Shown: one piece after another, positions 25,178 through 32,761 of the stretch
Position numbering within the stretch: position 1 is the stretch's first letter
How the letters are laid out: each line of letters opens with the position of its first letter
NCBI RefSeq assembly: GCF_001598375.1
Contig: NZ_BCYV01000019.1
Span: 1-64,000 of the forward strand
Source: Novosphingobium capsulatum NBRC 12533
GTDB lineage: Bacteria > Pseudomonadota > Alphaproteobacteria > Sphingomonadales > Sphingomonadaceae
DNA length: 64,000 nt
Direction: 5' to 3'
Program-made: the position numbers and the translations under genes
The notes under the pieces: generated by a model
Seen by the model: only the letters and a program-made list of their open reading frames with translations
Databases searched by the model: none
What the model was told of the DNA's origin: nothing

Positions 25178-26485
25178 TCATGCGCGCGGCAGGGCCGCCA
25201 GGAACCGGTCTATGTCGGCATCGTCGTTCTGCACCGAAGGCGTCAGGCGAAAACGGTAGGCCGACAGCGTCAGCTTTACCCCCGCCGCCGCCATTGCCGG
25301 GCCAATCCTGGCGCGGGCATCGGCGCAGATCGCTGTCACGATCGGGGCGCCGCATTCGGGCGGGGTCATGACCGTATAGCCGCGCCCAGGCAATTCGGCT
25401 TTCAGCCGGGCTACCAGCCCTTGCGCATGGGCCTGGATGCGCGCCACGCCCGTGGCCATGATCCAGTCGAGCGAATGGTGCAGTTGCGCGATCACCGCGT
25501 GGCTGTGGGTGCCCAGGGCAAAGCGGCCGGTGGCATTGTCGGCAAACGCGTAGTCGGCCACCGCCTGCCCCGGCGGATCGAGCGGATAGATATGCGGCTG
25601 GAACGTATCGATGCCGTAGTACCCATAGGCACAGCGCTTGAGGCGCGGCCAGACATCGCGCCGCACATAGAGGAACCCCAGCCCGAAATCGCCCATCAAC
25701 CATTTGTACGAAGCGCAGGCGGCGAAATCGACGCCGCTGGCTTTCACGTCCACCGGCACGCAGCCGGCGGCATGAATCATATCGGCATAGACCAGCGCGC
25801 CATGGGCATGGGCCAGGTCGCACACCGCTTTGAGGTCATGCTCGAACCCATTGATCGTCGACACTTGCGAAAGTGCCACGAGCCGCGCCCCACCGGCAAG
25901 CGCCCTGGCCATATCCTCCATGCGGATGCGGCCATCCACCGCCTGCACCCAGGTGACGTTCACCCCCTGGCGCGCCATTTCTTCGTAAAGCGGGATGGAG
26001 CCGAAGAAATGGAGCGTGTCGGTCACCACGCGCGCACCGCCGTTACCCGGCAGGTCCAGGGCGCGCAGCACCATCTGCTCGGCCGCCGTGGTGCTTTGCA
26101 CATAGGTCACTTCATCGACATCGGCGTTGATCAGCCGGGCAAACTTGGCCAGCAGGCCGGCCTCGTCCAGATCATAGCCTTGTGCCGCCGGGTCCAGCCG
26201 CCGCTTGGCGAGATATGCCTCAATCGCCGCCTGGCCACCCAGGCTCAGCGGGTGCTGCGATCCGTTGTCGAGGTAGGCCAGGCTGGTGGGCGCAAAGGCA
26301 GCGCGGGCCGGTAGCGTGGTGGCGATTGGCGCGATGACGGTTGGTGCAGTTGCCGCCGCCGCGGCGTGCGCAGCCTGCGGGCCCACTGCCATGCCGGCAG
26401 CCACGCCCGCGCCGAGCCCCTGCATCGCCTGGCGCCGCGTCAGCCCCGCGCCCGCCATCGCCTCTTTGCCCTGCCGATATGCCAT
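25178..26485 (-). CDS. Tat-exported class V aminotransferase-fold PLP enzyme
   Basis: A 435-residue class V fold protein, related to isopenicillin-N epimerases and cysteine desulfurases. The PLP lysine is K261 in ASYKW and the pyridine-contacting aspartate D235 is in ADMIH. The N-terminus has a twin-arginine signal: LTRRQAM at about 15-21, then a hydrophobic stretch and an AHAA cleavage-like site. The folded holoenzyme would therefore be exported, which is unusual for PLP enzymes. ATG 26485 has AGGG nearby; ATG 26458, directly before the Tat motif, is also possible. It is divergent from the Lrp-type regulator. Racemase, epimerase or lyase action on peptide-derived amino acids is conceivable; none is proven. 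Confidence 0.82.
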   Translation of the reverse strand: MAYRQGKEAMAGAGLTRRQAMQGLGAGVAAGMAVGPQAAHAAAAATAPTVIAPIATTLPARAAFAPTSLAYLDNGSQHPLSLGGQAAIEAYLAKRRLDPAAQGYDLDEAGLLAKFARLINADVDEVTYVQSTTAAEQMVLRALDLPGNGGARVVTDTLHFFGSIPLYEEMARQGVNVTWVQAVDGRIRMEDMARALAGGARLVALSQVSTINGFEHDLKAVCDLAHAHGALVYADMIHAAGCVPVDVKASGVDFAACASYKWLMGDFGLGFLYVRRDVWPRLKRCAYGYYGIDTFQPHIYPLDPPGQAVADYAFADNATGRFALGTHSHAVIAQLHHSLDWIMATGVARIQAHAQGLVARLKAELPGRGYTVMTPPECGAPIVTAICADARARIGPAMAAAGVKLTLSAYRFRLTPSVQNDDADIDRFLAALPRA

Positions 26486-26666
26486 GGTGCCCTGCATAGC
26501 CGCGCGCCGCTGCCAATTCATGCCGTTTCGCAGCGTGTTTGCGCATAACCATGCCGGGCAGGGACACAGCGCGGCGTTCATGCAGGATGACCATGCATTT
26601 CGTCGATTTAATCTTGTTCTGGCTCAAAACCCAGATAGCCATTGCGCAAATTGCAGGAATTTTCGC

Positions 26667-27149
26667 ATGGCCGAACCACTCAGCCCGATCGATCTCAAGA
26701 TTCTCGACCAGATCCAGCAGGATGCCAGCCTTTCCACCACCGAACTCGCTGAAAAGGTGGGCCTTTCGCAATCGCCGTGCTGGCGGCGGCTGCAACGGCT
26801 GCGCGAGGAAGGCTATATCAAGGGCCAGGTCGCCCTGCTCGATCGCAAGCAATTGGGCGATGCGATCATTGTTTTCGCCACGCTCAAGATGGCCGCGCTG
26901 TCGGACAAGCAGCGTGAGGATTTTCTGCGCAAGATCGAAATCACGCCTGAAATCCTGGAGTGCCACACCATTTTCGGCGAGCGCGACATCCTGATCAAGG
27001 TCATCGCGCAATCGCTGGAATGGTATCAGAAATTCATCTTCAAGGTGGTGCTCAAGCTGCCCGGCGTGATCGACATCGTGTCCACCGTCACGCTGTCGGA
27101 ACTGAAGCACACCACAGCCATTCCCGTGCGCGGTTTTGCCAGCGTGTGA
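26667..27149 (+). CDS. Lrp/AsnC family transcriptional regulator
   Basis: A 160-residue regulator. The N-terminal helix-turn-helix (DLKILDQIQQDASLSTTELA, then VGLSQSPCWRRLQRLREEGYI) is the Lrp hallmark. The C-terminal RAM domain runs from about residue 65 to the end (ILECHTIFGERDILIKVI, TVTLSELK). Such proteins sense amino acids and often control the adjacent divergent operon. Here the divergent partner is the PLP enzyme-cyclodeaminase pair across a 181-base gap, and the peptide cluster lies beyond. ATG 26667 begins the family's usual N-terminus. Confidence 0.9.
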   Translation: MAEPLSPIDLKILDQIQQDASLSTTELAEKVGLSQSPCWRRLQRLREEGYIKGQVALLDRKQLGDAIIVFATLKMAALSDKQREDFLRKIEITPEILECHTIFGERDILIKVIAQSLEWYQKFIFKVVLKLPGVIDIVSTVTLSELKHTTAIPVRGFASV

Positions 27150-27200
27150 CGATCCCGGCGTGGTGCCGTGCCCGCGATCCTGCGTTCGAACGGAGAAGGG

Positions 27201-27869
27201 TCATCGCCGCGCCTGCTGGAACACGGCCATCTGCGCCGCCAATGCCGCCTGGAAAGCAGGGCGCGCCCTGCCGCGTTCGACATAGGCGGCCAGGTTGGGG
27301 TGGGCGGCCACGAGGCCGGGTTCTGGAACATTGCGCAGCACGTCGATCATCAGCAAGTCACCGATCGTGAAGCGATCCTCCAGCCAGTCGCGATCCCCGA
27401 TCTCCCGTGCCAGTTGCGCCAGCCGCATGACGGCCAAGGGGCGCACCGCGGCCTTGGCTTCGTCTTGCCACGGTTTTCCATCGGCGAAGAAGCGCAAGAT
27501 GGTCAGCGTGCCGAGAAACGGCTCGATACTGTTGAGCGCCGCGAACGCCCAGCCGATCGCCCGCGCCCGCCCGGCGGGGTCGCGGGGCAGCAGCCGTTCG
27601 TCCTTTTCGCCGATGTGGATCAGGATCGCCCCGGATTCAAACAGGGTCAGGCCGTTCTCGCGATAGACCGGAACTTGGCCAAAGGGCTGCTCGGCAAGGT
27701 GCTCTGCGGATTTTTCGGTGCCCGCCCCGCCGACAAGACGGACGCGATAGGGCAGGCCGATTTCCTCCAGTGCCCATCGCACCCGCAGATCCTTGACCCG
27801 TCCGCGCGCCATTTCGGGCACCCAGTCGTAGGCGGTGATTTCGATGGCGGCTTGCGGATCGATCGGCAT
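27201..27869 (-). CDS. Glutathione S-transferase family protein
   Basis: A 222-residue cytosolic protein. The thioredoxin-like N-domain has the cis-proline motif QVPVY and the glutathione-contacting LFESGAIL (about 75-82). The helical C-domain runs from about residue 95 and contains FTIGDLLMIDVLRN, the conserved N-capping pattern. It probably conjugates or reduces electrophiles with glutathione. It begins one base after the VOC gene stops and is the last gene of the TetR-AHSA1-VOC-GST operon, so substrate-induced detoxification is the likely context. Confidence 0.88.
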   Translation of the reverse strand: MPIDPQAAIEITAYDWVPEMARGRVKDLRVRWALEEIGLPYRVRLVGGAGTEKSAEHLAEQPFGQVPVYRENGLTLFESGAILIHIGEKDERLLPRDPAGRARAIGWAFAALNSIEPFLGTLTILRFFADGKPWQDEAKAAVRPLAVMRLAQLAREIGDRDWLEDRFTIGDLLMIDVLRNVPEPGLVAAHPNLAAYVERGRARPAFQAALAAQMAVFQQARR

Positions 27870-27870
27870 G

Positions 27871-28299
27871 TCAGGCTGCCCCTTGCTGCATGGCTGCCGA
27901 CGCAGCGGCCATGTCCATCCACATCACTTCCCAGATATGGCCATCAGGATCTTCAAAGCTGCGCCCGAACATGAAGCCGAAATCCTGCGTCGGCGTCGGG
28001 TCAGCCTTTCCGCCGTTGGCCTTGGCCTGCTCGACGTAGGCATTCACCGCATCCTTGCTGTCGGCAGACAGGCACAGCAGCACCTGCGCGCTGGCATGGG
28101 CATCCACGATCGGCTTGGTCGTGAAGTGCCGCCACTTGTCGTGGGTCAGCAGCATGACATGGATAGTGTCGCTCATGACCATGCAGGCGGCGGTCTCGTC
28201 GGTAAACTGCGGATTGTTGGTCGCACCGATGGCGGCGTAGAATGCCATCGACCGGTTCAGGTCGGTTACCGGCAGGTTGATGAAAATCATCTTGGACAT
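27871..28299 (-). CDS. VOC/glyoxalase superfamily protein
   Basis: A 142-residue protein with two beta-alpha-beta-beta-beta units of the vicinal-oxygen-chelate fold. The N-terminus reads IFINLPVTDLNRSMAFYAAIG and the C-terminus FEDPDGHIWEVMWMD, which carries the usual glutamate. It resembles the lactoylglutathione-lyase-like or extradiol-like stand-alone members of unknown substrate. The start at 28299 fits the family N-terminus. It sits in the middle of the TetR-controlled operon between an AHSA1 gene and a GST gene. Confidence 0.87.
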   Translation of the reverse strand: MSKMIFINLPVTDLNRSMAFYAAIGATNNPQFTDETAACMVMSDTIHVMLLTHDKWRHFTTKPIVDAHASAQVLLCLSADSKDAVNAYVEQAKANGGKADPTPTQDFGFMFGRSFEDPDGHIWEVMWMDMAAASAAMQQGAA

Positions 28300-28321
28300 G
28301 GCTGGTTTCCTCTGAACGCGA

Positions 28322-28765
28322 TTACTGGCTGATTTCAGGGGTGACGAGGCGCGCGAGCTTGTCCAGCGAGTCCTGCCAGCCAAGATAGCACATCTCCGTT
28401 GGGATGGCGTCGGGAATGCCGGCCTGTTCGATGCTCAGCGCCGTTCCGCACAATACCGGCGTGAAGTCGACCGTGACGACGATCTCGCCGGGCAGGTTGG
28501 GATCATCGAAGCGGTCGGTATAACGCAGCCGTTTTCCAGGCACGAATTCCAGAAATTCACCGCCGAAACCATGCGATCCGCCGGTGGTGAAATTCGTGAA
28601 CACCATGCGAAAGCGGCCGCCCTCGCGCGCATCAAAATGTTCGATGCCGGCCGTAAAACCATAAGGGGGCAACCATGCCGCCAACGCCTGTGCCTCGGTA
28701 AAGGCACGGAAGACCTTGTCGGGTTTGACAGGCAAGACGCGGTGAAGATGGACGGTTCCGGGCAT
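28322..28765 (-). CDS. SRPBCC/AHSA1 domain protein
   Basis: A 147-residue protein with an activator-of-Hsp90-ATPase-like START fold. The start is VHLHRVLPVKPDKVFRAFTE, the middle GGRFRMVFTNF, and the end the long helix GWQDSLDKLARLV. The fold holds a hydrophobic ligand; bacterial members are mostly uncharacterised. ATG 28765 has AGGAGAG at a good distance. An in-frame ATG at 28810 also exists but lies within a tandem repeat. It is the second gene of the TetR operon. Confidence 0.85.
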   Translation of the reverse strand: MPGTVHLHRVLPVKPDKVFRAFTEAQALAAWLPPYGFTAGIEHFDAREGGRFRMVFTNFTTGGSHGFGGEFLEFVPGKRLRYTDRFDDPNLPGEIVVTVDFTPVLCGTALSIEQAGIPDAIPTEMCYLGWQDSLDKLARLVTPEISQ

Positions 28766-28819
28766 GTCAGGCTCTCCTCTTGGTTTGGCCTCTTCATTGG
28801 GCCTCTTCATTGTGTCGCT

Positions 28820-29446
28820 TCATTGAGGCAGGGGCACCTCGCACAGCATGGCCACATAGGCTTTGAGATGCGCGACGCTGGCCTTCGCATGCGCCGGGTC
28901 GCCGCTGGCTTTCGACAGGATAAACCCGCCCTGCAGAACCGCCTGGAAATGCAGCGCCAGGTCGATCGGCTGAACGCCGTGGACATTATGCGCCGCCAAT
29001 GCTGCGGCGATATCGGGCACCAGGCTTTGCGCGTGGCCGAAGATGCTCGCCTCGCAGGCTTGGCGGATGGCGGGGCTGGTGCCGTGCACCTCCTGCACCA
29101 TGGTGCCGACCAGACAGGTGAACGCGGCAATCTCGTCCGACACCAGGTCACGCCGGAAATCGAGATAGGCAAATACGCGGTCGAGCGGATCGGCAGGCAG
29201 GTGATAGGGAGCGCCGGCAAACAGGGCGGAGGTCGTTTCCGCCCAGTTGTTTGCCGCAGCCACGCCGAGCGCTTCCTTCGAGGCGAAATGGTGGAAGAAC
29301 GCCCCTTTGGTCACACCCGCTGCCGCGCACAGTTCATCGACGCTGGTCGCCGTGAAGCCCTTTTCGCGGATCAGCTTTGTCGCCGCGTCGAGCAGGTGCG
29401 CCCGCGCATTGCGCTTGTTGGGAGATGAGGCTGCTCGACTCGACAT
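28820..29446 (-). CDS. TetR/AcrR family transcriptional repressor
   Basis: A 208-residue regulator with the TetR helix-turn-helix at about 33-60 (FTATSVDELCAAAGVTKGAF, then HHFASKEAL) and a ligand-binding C-domain. It heads the operon with the AHSA1, VOC and GST genes. A perfect palindrome lies 8 bases upstream of ATG 29446, so autorepression with derepression by an electrophilic or hydrophobic inducer is likely. A TTG two codons upstream is also in frame, and no Shine-Dalgarno site is evident, so the transcript may be leaderless. Confidence 0.9.
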   Translation of the reverse strand: MSSRAASSPNKRNARAHLLDAATKLIREKGFTATSVDELCAAAGVTKGAFFHHFASKEALGVAAANNWAETTSALFAGAPYHLPADPLDRVFAYLDFRRDLVSDEIAAFTCLVGTMVQEVHGTSPAIRQACEASIFGHAQSLVPDIAAALAAHNVHGVQPIDLALHFQAVLQGGFILSKASGDPAHAKASVAHLKAYVAMLCEVPLPQ

Positions 29447-29453
29447 GGGCAAA

Positions 29454-29475
29454 ACATACCAACCGGTTGGTATGT
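29454..29475 (-). promoter_or_regulatory. Perfect 22-bp palindromic operator for the TetR repressor
   Basis: The half ACATACCAACC (29454-29464) is followed immediately by its exact reverse complement (29465-29475). A TetR-family protein binding here would block transcription of its own operon. It lies 8 bases before the tetR start codon, and its size matches operators of this family. Confidence 0.8.
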
Positions 29476-29527
29476 CGTCAAACGCGCGGTTACGCGCATG
29501 TGCACAGCGCCTACTCCGAGCTACCCC

Positions 29528-29570
29528 GAAAAATGAAACGGCCCCGTTCCGTTTCGTTGGAGCGGGACCG
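29528..29570 (-). terminator. Terminator of the flotillin-like gene
   Basis: On the minus strand a 12-base arm (29570-29559) pairs with 29550-29539 with one mismatch and one G-T pair across an 8-base loop. It is followed by TTTCATTTTTC. It lies 12 bases past the flotillin-like stop codon at 29582. Confidence 0.7.
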
Positions 29571-29581
29571 TGCGGGATGCG

Positions 29582-31576
29582 TCAGTGAGTCTGCACGGGC
29601 TCTGCCGCCGCGTCGCTGGCCAGCATGTCCCGGCCCTTTTCGCCCAGCATCATGCCGATCAGCGCGGCGAGCGGGCCGCCAGCGATGCCGCTGGCTTCGC
29701 CGCCGGTGCTGATCTGGATGCGGGGGACGATGTCCACGCCCGACTTTTCCAGCGCATCGGCCAGGCGCTCCACGATCTGGCGCGTGAGCTGGTTGTGCGC
29801 GCCGCCCGATGCCTCTGCCTGGCGGGCAATGGTTTCGGCGGTGGCAAGGCCGGTCTTGGTGATGCGTTCGGCATCGGCCGCGGCCAGGGCGATCATCTTG
29901 GCCGCCTCGCCTTCACCGATGATGCGCACGCGCTCGCTTTCGGCCTTGGCCAGGGTGCGGGTTTGCTCGGCCTGCTGCGTCGCCTGGCGCAGGGCCGCCT
30001 TGCCCTCGTTTTCGCGCACGATGATCGAGAGTTCCGACTGGGTGATGGCAGTCTGCTGGTTGGCGCGCGCCTCGGCCTCGCGCAGCGCCTTTTCGCCTTC
30101 GGCGGCGATGCGCTGCTTTTCATAGGTGGTCACGCGCTCTTCGGCCACCTGGCGTTCGCGCAGCTGTTGCAGCACTTTCTCGATCTGGTCGTTGCCGGCG
30201 CTGGCGCGCGGCGTGCCGATCAGCACCTCCTGCATTTCCAGGTTGTAGGTGGCAAACTTGGCCCGCATTTCGGCGCCGGCCTGTTCCTGGATGTCGCTGC
30301 GTTCCTGGAGCAGTTCGATCAGCGTGCGCTTCTGGGCGATGTTCTTGAAATAGGCCGAGACCATCGGATCGAGCGTCTGTTCGACCAGCTTCTTGATATC
30401 GCCAAAGCGCTGCACCACCAGCGGCGCCTTGCGGTAATCGATATGCACCACCACCGACAGCGGCAGCGTGGGTTCGAACGCGTCGCGCGTGATCAGCGAG
30501 ACTTCCGACAGGTTTTCGTCGAACTTGTGCTGGCCGATCGTGTCGCTTTCCCACTTCAGGATGAAGTTGGTGGTAGGCACGATCAGGATCTTGCCGGCAT
30601 AGGTATTGAACGCATATTTGCCGGGCAGCAGAGGATCGCTCCACACCCCGCGTGACCCGCGCGCGACCAGCTCGCCATGGCGATAATCATCGCCCGAGGT
30701 ATCGGCCGTGTCATTGCCGGTATAGCTGATCACCACGCCGACATGGCCCACTTCGATCACCGTCTTGGCGACCATTTCCACCGTGGCGAACAGGCGGTTG
30801 ATGTAATAGCTGCCTTCGACCAGCACCTGCAACTGGCGCCCGCGCCGGCCACCGGCGGCGATGAACTTCTCCGGGTCCTGGAACGAGTTGTGGAACGTGG
30901 CGGCATCGCCCTGCTGCGTGCCCACTTCGGGCGCAATGATGTGATCGGCGCTGAGCGCGGGGCCATCGTGCACGGTGACAATGCCGATCTGGTCGGCCGA
31001 ATCCTTGATCACCACGGCTTCGAACCCGCCGCGCCCGGCGATCAGCGTCTGCATCTGGCCGAACAGATCACCATCATTGGCATTGAGCATCAGGCCATGG
31101 ATGCGATCACGCGTGATGATCACGAACTGCGCGGTGTTGATGGCATAAGTGCCCTCGCGCAGGATCGTGCGCTGCGGCCCCTTTTGCCCACCGGCCGACA
31201 GGAACGCGCGCACATCGAGGAAATCAGCGGTCTGGGCATTGCTCGCCAGGGTCTGCGTGGGGCCAAGCGGCGCGCCATCGCGGGCGAAGACATAGCCGAC
31301 CTGCCCCTGCGGAATGGTCACCAGCGACTGGCTATGGATGCGGTACTGGAACGGGAAGAAGAAGTGATAGCCGCCGCGCAGCACATCGGGCTGGAACCCG
31401 GCTTCGCCGCGCAGAGCGATCAGCCCGTCGGTGATCGAACCGGCGCCGCTCCACAGCTTTTCGACAATCGCCACGCGATTGTTGCCGACATAGCGCACGC
31501 AGCGCGACGCCACGAACAGCACGAAGACGAACACGACGAGCACGGCAGCAGTGCCGAGCATGATGGGATCAAGCAT
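29582..31576 (-). CDS. Flotillin-like SPFH domain protein
   Basis: A 664-residue membrane-associated scaffold. An N-terminal hydrophobic anchor (about 5-28) is followed by an SPFH/band-7 region in which several GYVFARDGAP-type and GTYAINTAQF-type segments recur. The C-terminal part from about 470 is a long, charged, Ala- and Glu-rich coiled coil typical of flotillins. It is longer than standard YqiK or FloA proteins because the N-terminal half looks duplicated or expanded. Flotillins organise membrane microdomains. ATG 31576 has AGGA eight bases upstream; ATG 31585 has none. A 216-residue membrane protein lies upstream on the same strand after a 417-base gap. Confidence 0.85.
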   Translation of the reverse strand: MLDPIMLGTAAVLVVFVFVLFVASRCVRYVGNNRVAIVEKLWSGAGSITDGLIALRGEAGFQPDVLRGGYHFFFPFQYRIHSQSLVTIPQGQVGYVFARDGAPLGPTQTLASNAQTADFLDVRAFLSAGGQKGPQRTILREGTYAINTAQFVIITRDRIHGLMLNANDGDLFGQMQTLIAGRGGFEAVVIKDSADQIGIVTVHDGPALSADHIIAPEVGTQQGDAATFHNSFQDPEKFIAAGGRRGRQLQVLVEGSYYINRLFATVEMVAKTVIEVGHVGVVISYTGNDTADTSGDDYRHGELVARGSRGVWSDPLLPGKYAFNTYAGKILIVPTTNFILKWESDTIGQHKFDENLSEVSLITRDAFEPTLPLSVVVHIDYRKAPLVVQRFGDIKKLVEQTLDPMVSAYFKNIAQKRTLIELLQERSDIQEQAGAEMRAKFATYNLEMQEVLIGTPRASAGNDQIEKVLQQLRERQVAEERVTTYEKQRIAAEGEKALREAEARANQQTAITQSELSIIVRENEGKAALRQATQQAEQTRTLAKAESERVRIIGEGEAAKMIALAAADAERITKTGLATAETIARQAEASGGAHNQLTRQIVERLADALEKSGVDIVPRIQISTGGEASGIAGGPLAALIGMMLGEKGRDMLASDAAAEPVQTH

Positions 31577-31993
31577 GGATGACATCCTGTGGAGTCTGGA
31601 TCAGGGGAAACAGCAACCGGGGTGACGCAACCCTCACAGCAGGCCGCACGCATGCCTGCCAACTGCGCCGGCTATCCGGCCCGGCTAGGGCAAGCATGGC
31701 GCCCGGCATGGCATACCGGCGTGCGGGAATGGTGCGGATGGGGTGGTGCGGTTGCGCATGGGCGCGCGGCCACGGTCAGGCGTGGTTGATGCCTGGCGCG
31801 GACTGTGCGCCGTTAAGGCCGCAAGCGGCCTGGGCTTTCAAACCTGTGCTTGGTGAAAGTGAGCCGGGCGATGCGCCGGGCCGAAGGGAAGAATTGCACA
31901 CCCATGGGTGCTGTTGCCCTGTTAAAAGCCGCTCGATGCGGCCACCGACTCATCTAGGCCGTTTTCACAGCGAAATCCACAACAATCGCAATG
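31577..31993. other. 417-base intergenic region upstream of the flotillin-like gene
   Basis: No supported gene. It should hold the flotillin-like gene promoter. A perfect hairpin GGCCGC-AA-GCGGCC lies at 31817-31830 without a T tract on either strand, so it could be an RNA structure or protein site but is a poor terminator. No clear -35/-10 pair was found. Confidence 0.5.
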
Positions 31994-32644
31994 TCACACA
32001 GTATCCTGCCCGTCAGAACCGGGCCGATACTTGAGGTCGATATAGCGCGCCATGACGCGCGCCTGGTCCTGTGCTGCGCCTGATCTTTGGCGCACGTCCT
32101 GCTCCAGGGCATCGGCCAAGATTGCCAGGGCCTGGGCCGTGCCTTGCTGCACTCCGGGATCGGATGCGGGCGCGGCGCTGCTGGCGGCGAGCAGGCGGAT
32201 GATATCCTGGGCGATCGGGCCGGCCTCGGTGGGCGCGGCCAGGCTGGCGATGCGTGCCAGTTGCGCATCAGCCGCCGCGCCAAAGCGGCCCTGCGCTGCG
32301 GCCAGGGCCGGGGCCAACGACACTGCCGGCGGTGCCGCCACCGCGCGCTGGCGCCGATCGGCCAGCGCCGCCACGCCGCTTGCCACCACGGCCGCGGCGC
32401 CATAGGCGGCCAGGAACCAGCCGCCCAGATGCAGGGCATGGGGCAACCAGGCCGCCCACGCATGCGGGGCATGGCCCAGCGCGGCATCGGTCACCAGCAC
32501 CAGGCCATAACCGGGCGCCAGGAAATGCAGGGCAATGCCCGCCACCAGCCGTCCGCGCCGGATCGGGCGACCGGCCGAACGGGCAGGCACGCCGAGCACG
32601 GCCGACTGATCAGCGAGGTAAACCGGCGGTCTGTCTGCGGTCAT
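31994..32644 (-). CDS. Hypothetical membrane protein
   Basis: A 216-residue protein of unknown function. Two hydrophobic segments lie at about 31-52 and 68-92. They are followed by an alanine-rich, probably helical cytoplasmic part of about 110 residues ending in ARYIDLKYRPGSDGQDTV. No catalytic motif is visible. It is on the same strand as the flotillin-like gene but separated by 417 bases, so a shared function is only possible. It is divergent from the DUF3857-TPR gene across 117 bases. Confidence 0.6.
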   Translation of the reverse strand: MTADRPPVYLADQSAVLGVPARSAGRPIRRGRLVAGIALHFLAPGYGLVLVTDAALGHAPHAWAAWLPHALHLGGWFLAAYGAAAVVASGVAALADRRQRAVAAPPAVSLAPALAAAQGRFGAAADAQLARIASLAAPTEAGPIAQDIIRLLAASSAAPASDPGVQQGTAQALAILADALEQDVRQRSGAAQDQARVMARYIDLKYRPGSDGQDTV

Positions 32645-32761
32645 CGTGCATCGATCCAGGCGCCGCGCGCTGCGGCATGGCCCATCTGCCCCGCTTCCCG
32701 CGAAACTTGAAGCAATTTCGCGCCAACCCTGACTGGACGGTTCCCGGCGCAGGCGATAGCA

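Noticed and set aside
9198..27149. Peptide cluster as a microcystin- or lasso-peptide-degradation locus
   Set aside because: No MlrA-like CAAX protease, MlrB or MlrC homologue and no prolyl-oligopeptidase-type isopeptidase is present, so those known pathways do not fit.
31817..31830. GGCCGC-AA-GCGGCC hairpin as a terminator
   Set aside because: The stem is perfect but there is no T tract on either side, and it is not placed right after a gene end.
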